Below, one piece after another: positions 9,931 to 18,227 of a DNA stretch of 64,000 bases; position 1 is the stretch's first letter, and each line of letters starts with the position of its first letter. A model generated the notes under the pieces. That model searched no databases. It was not told the origin of the DNA and saw only the letters and a program-made list of their open reading frames with translations. This stretch comes from JABCYV01 sp963729325 (lineage in GTDB: Bacteria > Acidobacteriota > Terriglobia > Terriglobales > Acidobacteriaceae). The DNA lies in the NCBI GenBank assembly GCA_963729325.1, contig CAVSNS010000003.1, positions 18,864-82,863 of the forward strand, given 5' to 3'. Position numbers and translations under genes: made by a program.

Positions 9931-10307
9931 GAGCTGTCTCACCGTCGGGGCGGCATTTCGGTAGTGGGAAAAGTTGGAAGGATGAGCCTGAGTTTTGTTG
10001 CGAAGTGCACATCGTAAGGACAGGCCGAGTCTTTTTGCCATTGGTCTGATGGTGATTGGTTGCCTACAGTTTTTCTTATGAAGCAAATCTCTAAATGGCT
10101 GCTTCCTTTGTTAACCCGGTGGCTCGTGTTGGATTTAAGCGCATCAAGTGCCGAAGAAGGTTTCTTTATGCCTGACCAGATCGTCAGGCCGTTTGATAAG
10201 AGCCGCGCCCTTCGATCAATTGTCCGTCGGCCTTGCGGCCGGCCCCTGCACCCGCCGACCGGTACCACGACTGGGCAAGGAGTTGCAGATTCTTCGGCTG
10301 AATTTCT
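9931..10307. other. Non-coding spacer between LytTR gene and its inverted relic
   Basis: Open frames on both strands lack recognisable domains, ribosome sites or normal codon use. I see nothing else in it. Confidence 0.4.
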
Positions 10308-10559
10308 TCAACTCAAGACCGCGTTCACCGACACAGATCGATGAATCCGCATAAACCCGTGCGGATTGAGTTTCTCCTCCATCCTCGCGATGCACTCTCG
10401 TAGCATGTGCGAGCTTGATGTGTGGTGTAACAAAACGTAGTTTCCCTTGGCTTCGACAGCGACAATGTCCGCTGCATCGATAAGGAGAATCCTACCTTTA
10501 GCGTTGATCGCAATCCGCGCAGACTGCAAGCTTGCGAGCGCCTGTAGCCGCTGCAGCAC
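10308..10559 (-). pseudogene. Truncated LytTR-domain relic
   Basis: Eighty-three codons closely matching the intact LytTR gene at 9460-9930 (RIAINAKGRILLIDAADIVAVEAKGN and EKLNPHGFMRIHRSVSVNA), then a stop before the last third of the domain. The frame remains open upstream to about 10690 (KGIPRGQIRDPLKTTLG) like the linker of a LytTR response regulator, but with no start and no receiver. Inverted relative to the intact copy. Confidence 0.65.
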
Positions 10560-10668
10560 GTCAACGGGGCTGAGCTCTTGCCCTGATGTGTGCCCTAATG
10601 TGGTCTTGAGAGGATCGCGTATCTGCCCTCTTGGAATACCCTTGAGAACTGGGTCGGCCCGATCGTTC

Positions 10669-10995
10669 TTAAAAGGGTGCAGGATGGTCCCTTATGCCGT
10701 CGCACACTACATCGAATTCATGCGTGATCCAAGAAACAGTAGCTTTGCGTAGCGGTGTCCTCAGCGTGAATTCGTATAGCGGGGGGCGATGGACCGCCGC
10801 GCTCGGAGTCATTCTGCATTTCGTCATCGCGCTGGGCGCGGCATGCTTTTGAGGGTCTTCATGATTGCCGTGAACGACGGCATTCGCCAACGCCTCTCGC
10901 AAGGAGACTTCAACGTCGATTTCCCTTCCGGGTACACATCGGGATGTCTTGATGAAGAACATGAGCTCATCTACGAAAGGTGAGACTGCAGCGAT
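10669..10995 (-). pseudogene. Relic of RsbW-like anti-sigma histidine-kinase-fold protein
   Basis: The frame contains AAVSPFVDELMFFIK followed by EIDVEVSLREALANAVVHGNHEDPQKH, the N-box of the HATPase_c_2/RsbW anti-sigma family, at about 10880-10990. Sequence after this does not continue the fold (no G1/G2 boxes), and there is no start codon upstream. Treated as the remains of one gene. Confidence 0.5.
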
Positions 10996-11224
10996 TTCGC
11001 TTCAAATGGACTGTTCTACCCGGAGTACAGGGTCGGCAGAATACGAAATACCAGTCGACGATTTCAGCTTGTGCTCTCGCTCATTATCTTCTGACCTCCT
11101 TTGCTGTTCTTCGGCCATGAGAAAGCAAGACGACGAAGAATTAAAGGACCGATTCCCTTGGGTCAGGTGCGTTGGTAATTTGCCCCCAGCTGCTCAGCTC
11201 ACTACGCTTAGGTAGGGGGAACCG

Positions 11225-11653
11225 ATGCGATCAACATCCAGAAGGTGGCTGTCCGTCTCTACGATATTGCTGTTCGTCTTGTCGGGCATCGCGCTCGCTG
11301 AAGGGCACGGTCACGGCAGAGGTCACGACCGCGACGACGATGACGAAGGAAGACATTACTACAGCGACCACGACCGCGACGAGATGCGGGGTTGGTATCA
11401 CGAGCATGGCGACCATCTCCCGCCCGGCCTTGCGAAAAGAGATCAGCTTCCACCCGGACTGGAAAGGCAGTTACGGGTTCGCGGGACCCTTCCGCCAGGA
11501 TTGCAGAAGAAAATGATGCCCTGCCCCGAAGAACTGGAACGGCGTTTGCCTCCGCCTCCAGCGGGTGACGTGCATGTCGTGATCGGCGGGCACATTGTGC
11601 TGGTGAATCGCAGCACGAACATGGTGCTGGATATCTTCCACTTTGAGCGCTAG
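11225..11653 (+). CDS. Secreted histidine/aspartate-rich protein with LPPGL repeats
   Basis: 142 aa with AGGTAGGGGG four to thirteen bases before the ATG. Signal peptide ends near residue 25 (GIALAEG). The mature N-terminus is rich in His, Asp and Arg (HGHGRGHDRDDDDEG), followed by three LPPGL units (HLPPGLAKR, QLPPGLERQL, TLPPGLQKK), a PPPPAGDVHVVIGGHIVLVNR segment and VLDIFHFER at the end. Similar small secreted proteins are common in Acidobacteria; function unknown, metal or polyanion binding is possible from composition. Confidence 0.75.
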   Translation: MRSTSRRWLSVSTILLFVLSGIALAEGHGHGRGHDRDDDDEGRHYYSDHDRDEMRGWYHEHGDHLPPGLAKRDQLPPGLERQLRVRGTLPPGLQKKMMPCPEELERRLPPPPAGDVHVVIGGHIVLVNRSTNMVLDIFHFER

Positions 11654-11668
11654 GGAGAAGATTGTCCT

Positions 11669-12321
11669 CTAGGCCTCGGGCGCTTCGCCTCGGCGGGAAG
11701 CGATCTGCTTGGGTAGTTCTCTGATGATGTATCCCGCGAGAGCTGAGACTATTGAGCCAGCCACCGTCATCATCAGTGATCCGGTATAGCGACTGAACCA
11801 TCCCATGCCAGACGCAGACGAGCTCAGTCACCGAAGCGTCTGCGCCTTGCCAATTCAACGAAACATCGCGTGCGGCGGGCGTTGACAGCCAAGGTACGCT
11901 GGCTGTTGCGAGCGAACTCCCCGGTGATCGTGCTCTCTTGCGCAGAACCATCATCGGAGGCCACGCGAATCCGCACCTCGTGCGTGCCGGAAGGTACCGG
12001 AAGCGTTTCCGAAAGGCTTCCTTGCAAGTCCGGAATGATTCCAAACTTCCTTTTCATAGTTCCGACAAGTTTTCCGGAGTAAACCAGGTCGCCATCCACC
12101 CAGGCCGAAAGCTGTGCGCTGCGCAAGCCGAGCTGTACCTTCAGATGCAGACTGGCATCTCTGGCAACCAAGGTCGCGTGAATGGCCATCAGCGCTGCCG
12201 CGAAGATGAACAAGCCAAGAATCAACCATACAGTTATGGGCAGACGCATGGCGCGGGTGCGTGTCTGCTGATAAAGCGCAACTGCTCGGGCGCGAAGGCT
12301 GGCTGTGCGATCTTGGTCCAT
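11669..12321 (-). CDS. Membrane protein with periplasmic beta domain (frame breaks)
   Basis: Starts at ATG 12321 (MDQDRTASLRARAVALYQQ). One transmembrane segment at about residues 28-50 (LPITVWLILGLFIFAAALMAI), then a beta-rich part (SAWVDGDLVYSGKLVG...LPVPSGTHEVRIRVAS). The frame then breaks: a different frame carries DVSLNWQG near 11860, and a third, from 11806 to 11669, carries MGWFSRYTGSLMMTVAGSIVSALAGYII and a basic tail, a second membrane helix. Read together they make a protein of about 215 aa with two membrane anchors. No family name recognised. Confidence 0.55.
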
Positions 12322-12381
12322 GCAGCATCTATTTTCACCGCTTCCTTGGCCGAAGCTCCAGTTACCAAGGTGCAAAGCTGG

Positions 12382-12717
12382 TTAAGCGAGCCTCGAGGGC
12401 AGGCCGAAGGTCCCATCGACTACTTCCACGAAGTTTCTCTCCTCGCGGAGGATCAGGCGCTTGGTCTGCGCCATAGCAAGATTCTCACGCGCTTCCGGAT
12501 CTGACTTCAGACGTGCCCTATACACCTCGTACGAGGACAGGCTATCGAATGCAATCAGACCCCAGGCGATATCGTTCGTGCCTTCATCAGGAAGAAAATA
12601 TCCGACAAGGTGGCCACCACACCGAGGGATGATGCGGCCCCAATTCTCGGCATATTTCTTGAATGCGTCTCGCTGAAAAGGATCGATCTGGTAGCGGATG
12701 ACGCAAGTGATCGTCAT
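12382..12717 (-). CDS. NIPSNAP-family protein
   Basis: 111 aa from ATG 12717, chosen because CCAGGAG lies seven bases before it. The NIPSNAP fold is visible as an alpha/beta dimeric barrel: MTITCVIRYQIDPFQRDAFKKYAENW, GGHLVGYFLPDEGTNDIAWGLIAFDS, SYEVYRARLKSDPEAREN. The frame stays open to an ATG at 12840 and would add a twin-arginine-like leader (NRRKAIQAMAALGAAM), so an exported longer form is possible. It is divergent from the ArsR gene. Confidence 0.75.
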   Translation of the reverse strand: MTITCVIRYQIDPFQRDAFKKYAENWGRIIPRCGGHLVGYFLPDEGTNDIAWGLIAFDSLSSYEVYRARLKSDPEARENLAMAQTKRLILREERNFVEVVDGTFGLPSRLA

Positions 12718-12892
12718 CAGTGTTCTCCTGGTGTTGGATTTGCTCGCCGGAACATCCCCGCCGATAGTCATGGCTGCACCCAACGCTGCCATGGCCTGAA
12801 TGGCTTTTCGTCGATTTATGGGGCTGGTTCGGTTTGCCATGGTTGGAAGTATGGCCGTTGCTATGCAGGAACACTTCGTCTACGATCAAAGT

Positions 12893-13594
12893 ATGAATGC
12901 AGAGCAATCCGACCTGGTGATCTCCAGGATCGCCGCTGCCATGGGCGAGCCGGCGCGAGTTCGCATTCTCTATTGCCTTCTCGACGGCCATGCGCGAACC
13001 AGTACGGAACTTGCGATGGTGGCTGATGTAAGCCCGTCAACCACGAGCGTGCATCTGAATCGCCTAAAGAACGAACAGCTGGTCAAAGTGTTTTCCCAGG
13101 GGAAACATCGTTACTACAGCCTGGAAGGACCCGACGTGGGGGCGGCACTCGAAGCGCTGCACGTCCTTGCCGGCGGATCTCGCGATAACTTTGTGCCAAG
13201 CACCCCGAGCAGGTTACTCGCGGCACGAACTTGCTACGATCACATGGCGGGGAGACTGGGCGTGTTCTTACACAACCGCTTTCTAGCGATGGGGTGGCTA
13301 TGCGTCAGTTCGACGGGAGAGGACAATGCCTACGACCTGACGCCTGGGGGAACGAAGGCCTTCGAGGCCCTGGGAATTGATCTGGCGTCGACTCGGCTGC
13401 TGCGCCGCAGGTTCGCCTATGCATGTCTGGACTGGAGTGAAAGGCAGCCTCATGTGGGCGGAGCGCTGGGTGCAGCGCTCCTGAAAACAGCGCTGAAAAG
13501 AAAGTGGGTGGTCCGCGAACTCGACAGCAGGGCCTTAAACATCACAAGCGTCGGACGACGCGAAGTGCTGAATCGATTCGGTATTCATCTTTAA
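12893..13594 (+). CDS. ArsR-family transcriptional regulator with C-terminal extension
   Basis: 233 aa from ATG 12893. The N-terminal 85 residues are a winged helix of ArsR type (MGEPARVRILYCLLDGHARTS, VSPSTTSVHLNRLKNEQLVKVF, GKHRYYSLE). No metal-site cysteines are seen on the recognition helix. The C-terminal 140 residues (CYDHMAGRLGVFLHNR..., ACLDWSERQPHVGGALGAALL) are typical of a longer ArsR subgroup with a ligand-sensing extension. Divergent from the NIPSNAP gene, which is the likely target. Confidence 0.82.
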   Translation: MNAEQSDLVISRIAAAMGEPARVRILYCLLDGHARTSTELAMVADVSPSTTSVHLNRLKNEQLVKVFSQGKHRYYSLEGPDVGAALEALHVLAGGSRDNFVPSTPSRLLAARTCYDHMAGRLGVFLHNRFLAMGWLCVSSTGEDNAYDLTPGGTKAFEALGIDLASTRLLRRRFAYACLDWSERQPHVGGALGAALLKTALKRKWVVRELDSRALNITSVGRREVLNRFGIHL

Positions 13595-13707
13595 GAGATT
13601 TTGGGCTTCACCCACTTGCCAATTCGAATTTAGGTTCGTCTCGGTCCATGCATCACGCGTTTGGCGTATTGTTGAAAAATCAGGACAATGCTTGGGCACG
13701 GGATCTT

Positions 13708-13737
13708 TTGACGCTGTCAATTTTTGCCTGTTAGACT
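13708..13737 (+). promoter_or_regulatory. Predicted sigma-70-type promoter for TPR protein gene
   Basis: TTGACG at 13708-13713 and TAGACT at 13732-13737, spacer 18 bases, 45 bases before the GTG start. Confidence 0.45.
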
Positions 13738-13781
13738 CAAAGCTTACCAGCCTATAGCGGAAGTTATCAGAAGGGACATTC

Positions 13782-14507
13782 GTGCGCGCAGAAACCCGTC
13801 ATCAACTAAAACAAGACCGATTCCGAGGAGCCACGATCGACGCGGCCGAGAAAACGGTTCATTGGTCGGTCGAACATAAGAACAAGTTACTTGCCGCAGC
13901 CGTTGTGGTGCTGATCGTGGCTGCGGGCGCGGCGGGCATTTGGTATTACCTGACCCAGCAGGATGAGAAAGCCAGCGCTGATCTTAGTCGGGCAGTCCGC
14001 ACTCTGGACACTCCTCTACGTCCGTCAGGCATGCCTCCGCAGCCCGAAAATCCAAGTTTCGCGTCATTGAATGAGCGTGCGACTGAGGCCCGGAAGCAAT
14101 TTCAGGTCATTGTGGATAAATATCCGCACACCCGCTCAGGCGAAATCGCCCGTTATTTTCTGGGCCTGACGGCTTCGCAGTTGGGCGACTATGCCGCGGC
14201 GGAGCGTGATCTAGGAACATTAGCATCCTCTTATAACGATGACCTCGCTGCGCTGGCAAAGTTCGCCTTGGCCGCGGTCTACCGTAACACCAATCGGAAT
14301 AAGCAAGCCATCGACATCTATGTCAAATTGATCGAAAAGCCAACGCACTCTGTCGGCCGGGTTACCGCACAACTGGAGCTGGCGACGGCATACCGATCGG
14401 ATAAACAGCCGCTTGAGGCGAAGCGGATCTACGAGCAGATTCAGAAGGAAAATCCAGCCAGCGAGGCGGCCCAACTGGCTTCCGCAAAGCTGCAGGAATT
14501 GAAGTAG
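13782..14507 (+). CDS. Membrane-anchored TPR protein (YfgM-like)
   Basis: 241 aa from GTG 13782 with AAGGGA upstream. Cytoplasmic N-terminus, one transmembrane helix at about residues 38-57 (KLLAAAVVVLIVAAGAAGIWYYL), then a periplasmic region with tetratricopeptide repeats (FQVIVDKYPHTRSGEIARYFLG; AAERDLGTLASSYNDDLAALAKFALA; KQAIDIYVKLIEKP; EAKRIYEQIQKENPASEAAQ). Architecture equals the YfgM/ancillary Sec-translocon family, suggesting a periplasmic chaperone-like role. Single gene. Confidence 0.8.
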   Translation: MRAETRHQLKQDRFRGATIDAAEKTVHWSVEHKNKLLAAAVVVLIVAAGAAGIWYYLTQQDEKASADLSRAVRTLDTPLRPSGMPPQPENPSFASLNERATEARKQFQVIVDKYPHTRSGEIARYFLGLTASQLGDYAAAERDLGTLASSYNDDLAALAKFALAAVYRNTNRNKQAIDIYVKLIEKPTHSVGRVTAQLELATAYRSDKQPLEAKRIYEQIQKENPASEAAQLASAKLQELK

Positions 14508-14600
14508 AAGGTGCTGGTGTCAGGTCCCTGGTCTCAGGCATCGGGTGTCAGACTTCAGGTCTCGGTCTCGCAAGAGTCCACGTTTAGAACCAGTTGCACC
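14508..14600. repeat. Short degenerate GGTGTCAGGTCTC-type repeats
   Basis: Between 14514 and 14572 the units ggtgtcaggtc, ggtctcaggca, gggtgtcagac and caggtctcggtctc recur as imperfect direct repeats of 10-12 bases. No coding potential. Confidence 0.4.
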
Positions 14601-14650
14601 TGCCCTCTGTGTTCCCCCATCCATTTCACTCCGCGTAATCATTTAGCCTA

Positions 14651-14676
14651 GGTCATGGTACAATGACCATGGTCAT
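14651..14676. promoter_or_regulatory. Palindromic operator and -10 box of toxin-antitoxin operon
   Basis: ATGACCATGGTCAT at 14663-14676 is a perfect 14-base palindrome; a further half-site GGTCAT lies at 14651-14656. TACAAT at 14659-14664 sits between them as a likely -10 box, so binding would block transcription, as expected for an autoregulated antitoxin. Confidence 0.6.
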
Positions 14677-14687
14677 ATGGAGTGGTC

Positions 14688-14921
14688 ATGAAGGTAATGC
14701 CTGCTGGACAATTCAAAGCTCGCTGTCTCAAAGTCATGGATGAAGTGCGTTCGACCAGGGAACCAGTTGTCATCACGAAAAAGGGTCGCCCCGTGGCTAA
14801 GCTGGTGCCTGCGGAGGAACTGCCAGCGGATTTCTTGGGCAGGCTGGCCGGCGCGATGAAGATCGTGGGGGATATAACACGGCCCCTGGAAGATGCAGAA
14901 GTCTGGGATGCGTTGCGGTGA
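14688..14921 (+). CDS. Type II antitoxin, Phd/YefM family
   Basis: 77 aa from ATG 14688 with GGAG five bases upstream; a GTG at 14682 is an alternative. MKVMPAGQFKARCLKVMDEV and PVVITKKGRPVAKLVP are the Phd/YefM DNA-binding fold; the C-terminal part (ADFLGRLAGAMKIVGDI...PLEDAEVWDAL) is the toxin-neutralising region. Stop overlaps the start of the toxin gene. Confidence 0.88.
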   Translation: MKVMPAGQFKARCLKVMDEVRSTREPVVITKKGRPVAKLVPAEELPADFLGRLAGAMKIVGDITRPLEDAEVWDALR

Positions 14922-15313
14922 TTCTATTGGACACCCATGTTGTGATCTGGGCGGCCATCGAACCGAAACGGCTCTCGCGAGCGGCTGCCTCCGCTCTGCG
15001 CCGGGCCCGGGTCGCGGACGGCTTGGCCTTAGCATCGATCAGCCTATGGGAAATTGCATCCCTCTTCGCGCGGGGCCGCGTCCAGACATACGGCACAGTC
15101 GAAACATCTGTGCGCCAGGTATTAGAAACCGTCGGGGTCATAGTGAAGCCGATCACAGTCGAGATTGCAGCGCTGGCCACGCAGTTTCCGGAGAATTATC
15201 CGCGCGATCCCGCCGACCGACTCATCGGGGCGACAGCTAGAGCGGAAAGCATAGCTCTGGTCACTCAGGATGAAAATATCCGCAGCTGCACGCTCCTGAA
15301 AACCATCTGGTAG
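14918..15313 (+). CDS. PIN-domain toxin (VapC-like ribonuclease)
   Basis: 131 aa from GTG 14918, overlapping the antitoxin stop as GTGA. PIN-domain acidic residues are present: LLDTHVVIWA (first Asp), ISLWEIASL (Glu), and PRDPADRLIGATA (two Asp), which form the metal site of these RNases. Cognate to the upstream Phd-type antitoxin. Confidence 0.9.
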   Translation: MILLDTHVVIWAAIEPKRLSRAAASALRRARVADGLALASISLWEIASLFARGRVQTYGTVETSVRQVLETVGVIVKPITVEIAALATQFPENYPRDPADRLIGATARAESIALVTQDENIRSCTLLKTIW

Positions 15314-15627
15314 GTTTGCGATCAGATTGGGCTGGGTGGCCCCTGATAGGTCCCCAGTTACGATAGGAGGATGTCTTCCGTCGGTGTCGAGTACTCCAGT
15401 TTCGTCTTCGCCTTGATCGGCGGCGTCTCCGTACTAAAGCCGCTTGCCTTCCTCAAAATTCAAGCCGGGACTGCGTGGACTGTTGATTCTCGGTTACGAG
15501 CCATCAAGCTGAGGACTGGGGCCAGACCTGCTTGCCGGTCAATCTGAAGCCAGGGAGACGCTCAGATTCCTCTTTTTTCTGGTTTCCGCTACGATGTTTG
15601 ACGCTCTTCAAACTACTCGGGACAAAC
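15314..15627. other. Intergenic region without supported gene
   Basis: Contains a 58-codon open frame at 15371-15547 (MSSVGVEYSSFVFALIGG...) whose only Shine-Dalgarno-like AGGAGG touches the ATG directly; I do not support it as a gene. Promoter of the following oxidoreductase operon is expected here. Confidence 0.4.
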
Positions 15628-16096
15628 ATGCCAGAGATTACTCTCCGGATAAACGGCAGCTAACCGGAAAGCCGATGTTTCGCCAGAGACGCCACTGCTG
15701 TGGGTTTTGCGCGACACTCTACAACTAACCGGAACCAAGTATGGATGTGGTGCAGGGCTGTGCGGCGCTTGCACGGTGCATGTAGACGGAGAGGCGGTGC
15801 GTTCCTGTTCGACGCCGGTTTCGCAAGTCGCAGGAAAAAGCATCACCACCGTCGAAGGTTTGTCGGGCAACGGTCTGCATCCTCTGCAGCAGGCTTGGAT
15901 CGCGGAGCAAGTTGCGCAATGCGGATACTGCCAGACCGGTCAGATCATGGCGGCCGCAGCGTTGCTGGTCAAGAACCCACAGCCGTCCGACGACCAGATT
16001 ACGCAAGCGATGACGGGCATCATCTGCCGCTGTGGAACGTATGACCGCATCCGCAAAGCGATTCACCGGGCCGCAGGCTCCGGAGGCTCGCGATGA
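15628..16096 (+). CDS. (2Fe-2S) subunit of molybdenum hydroxylase (IorA-like; one frame break)
   Basis: Starts at ATG 15628 (MPEITLRINGS), hits TAA at 15661, and resumes one base later as NRKADVSPETPLLWVLRDTLQLTG; removing one base near 15660 restores a normal protein of about 155 aa. The plant-type cluster CGAGLCGACTVHVDGEAVRSC and the second cluster CGYCQTGQIM...GIICRCGTYDRI are complete. It passes electrons from the Mo subunit encoded immediately downstream (stop overlaps next start). Confidence 0.85.
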
Positions 16097-18216
16097 GCCC
16101 GCTCTCCCGCCGCGACTTTCTCGCTGTAGGTGCGGCTGCCGGTGCCGGATTGGTGATTGGTTTCTATCTGCCGCATGGATCGGCTTCGGGCAATACATTC
16201 GCGCCCAATGCGTTTCTGAGAATCACTCCTGATGGCAAAATCACCATCGTGGTCGCGCGCTCGGAGATGGGACAGGGAGTGCACACTTCGTTGCCCATGA
16301 TTCTGGCGGAGGAATTGGAAGCGGACTGGAAGCAGATCACCATCGAGCAGGCCGGTGCCAACCCTACCCTTTATGGCGACCAGCAAACTGGTTCCAGCGC
16401 CAGCTTGCGGATTTCGTGGGACCCGTTGCGCAAAGCCGGCGCGGCAGCCCGCGAGATGCTGATCAGCGCTGCCGCGCTCGAATGGCGCGTACCGCGATCG
16501 GGATGCGCTGCGGAAAATAGCTTCGTAGTGCACGCAGCTTCCAACCGTCGTTTGAGTTATGGGCGATTGGCGGCCAAAGCGGCTGCCCTCCCCATCCCGG
16601 TTGCCCCTCCGCTGAAGGAGGCGAAGGATTTCAAGCTTGTCGGCAAGCCGATTCCCCGGCTGGACGGTCCGTCCAAAGTAGATGGAACCGCGATATTCGG
16701 GATCGATTTGCGCTTGCCTGGCATGAAATACGCCGTCCTGGCGCGTTGCCCGGTGATTGGCGGGACAGTGACAAGGCTTCGACGACCAGGAATCGAAAAA
16801 GATTTCCGGCGTCGGTTTTGTGGGAAAGACCGGCGATTCCGCCGTTGCCGTCGTGGCGGACAGCGTGTGGGGCGCGATGGAAGGCCGGCGGGTCCTCAAG
16901 GTCACATGGGACGAGGGAACGAACAAAGATCTGAACTCAGCGGCGATTTATGATCTGCTCAAGAAGTCTGCTTCCAACAAGGCTGCGACGCTGTATTCCA
17001 GAGGGGATGTGTCGAAGGTTGCAGGCAGGCGGATCCAGGCGGCTTACCAGACTCCGCTGATGGCCCAGGCTCCCATGGAGCCGGGCAATTGCACGGCTCA
17101 TTTCCGGGGATCGAATTGCGAGATTTGGGGACCGATGCAGTGGCCGCCGGATGTTCGCGATGCCGTCGCCAAGGCGGTGGGACTCGATCCGGACCAGGTG
17201 AAGATCAATGTCACGCTCCTGGGTGGGGGCTTCGGACGCCGTCTCGATCACGATTACGCCGTCGAAGCCGCGCTGGTCTCGAAAGCGGCCAACGTGCCGA
17301 TCAAGGTGATCTGGACGCGCGAAGACGATATGCGGTTCTCCAGTTACCGCCCCGCGAGTTATCACGTGATGAGCGGCGTGCTCGACGGTCGCGGGTGGCC
17401 GCTGGCCTTCTCGCATCGCATCGTGGAGCCTTCCATCAACGGTCAGAAAGGCTTTCCGGGTCCGTCGCCCGAGGTTGATGCTGATCTTCCCGACGAGTCG
17501 TCGTTCATTTATTCCCTTCCTAATGCGCTGGTTGAGTACGTGATGACAGTCACCCCGGTGACTCCGGGCTTCATGCGGTCGGTATATGGAATGGAGACAG
17601 CGTTTGCGTCGGAATCGTTCATCGATGAACTGGCCACGGCGGCGGGAAAGGATCCCCTGGAATTCCGGCTGCACTTGCTGGCGAAAGATGAAGAGATCAA
17701 GTTCTTCGACACGACATGGAAGACGGCGCGCATGCGTGGAGTGCTGCAAATGGCAGCTGAGAAAGCTGGCTGGGAAAAGCCGTTGCCAGCCGGCCGCTAT
17801 CACGGGGCATTGCATGTTTCGGATGCTTTGGCACTTACATGGCCGAAGTGGTTGAGATCTCGATGGAAAACGATCAGCCGCGCGTGCACCGCGTAGTGGG
17901 AGCAATCGACTGCGGCCAGGTGGTAAATCCCAATATCTTGGACCAGCAGATTCAAGGTGCGGTGATTTTCGCGCTGACCAATGCTCTGCGTGCGCAGATC
18001 ACTATTGAGAAAGGGCGAGTCGTGCAAGGCAACTTTGACGACTACCCACCCATCCGGATGAACGAGGCGCCCGTGGTAGAAGCATATTTCGTGCCGAGCG
18101 CGGAAGCACCAACGGGCGCGGGCGAGCCTCCGGTCCCTCCCTTGGCACCGGCATTGTGCAATGCGATTTACGCAGCCACGAAGAAGCGGATACGGGCGCT
18201 GCCAATCTTAAGTTAG
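16093..18216 (+). CDS. Molybdopterin-binding subunit of isoquinoline-1-oxidoreductase-type hydroxylase (two frame breaks)
   Basis: About 707 codons. Begins with a Tat signal (LSRRDFLAVGAAAGAGLVIG), so the complex is exported. Family landmarks: RSEMGQGVHTSLPMILAEEL, QQTGSSASLR, DGPSKVDGTAIFGIDLRLPGM, APMEPGNCTAHF, LLGGGFGRRLDHDYAVEAAL, GFMRSVYGMETAFASESFIDELA, RVHRVVGAIDCGQVVNP, EAPTGAGEPPVPPLAPAL (the Glu is catalytic in the family). Frame changes near 16777 and near 17825 split it into segments 16093-16780, 16772-17825 and 17825-18216. Substrate probably an N-heterocycle or aldehyde. Confidence 0.85.
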
Positions 18217-18227
18217 TTCGTGGGCAC

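Noticed and set aside
9939..10268. 109-codon minus-strand frame between the LytTR copies
   Set aside because: Unusual composition, no ribosome site and no family signal.
14508..14600. Short GGTGTCAG-type repeats considered as a CRISPR array
   Set aside because: Units are 10-12 bases, imperfect and without regular spacers; no cas genes nearby.
15371..15547. 58-codon open frame MSSVGVEYSSF... with AGGAGG in front
   Set aside because: The ribosome-site-like sequence touches the ATG (no spacing) and the peptide shows no domain or membrane pattern.
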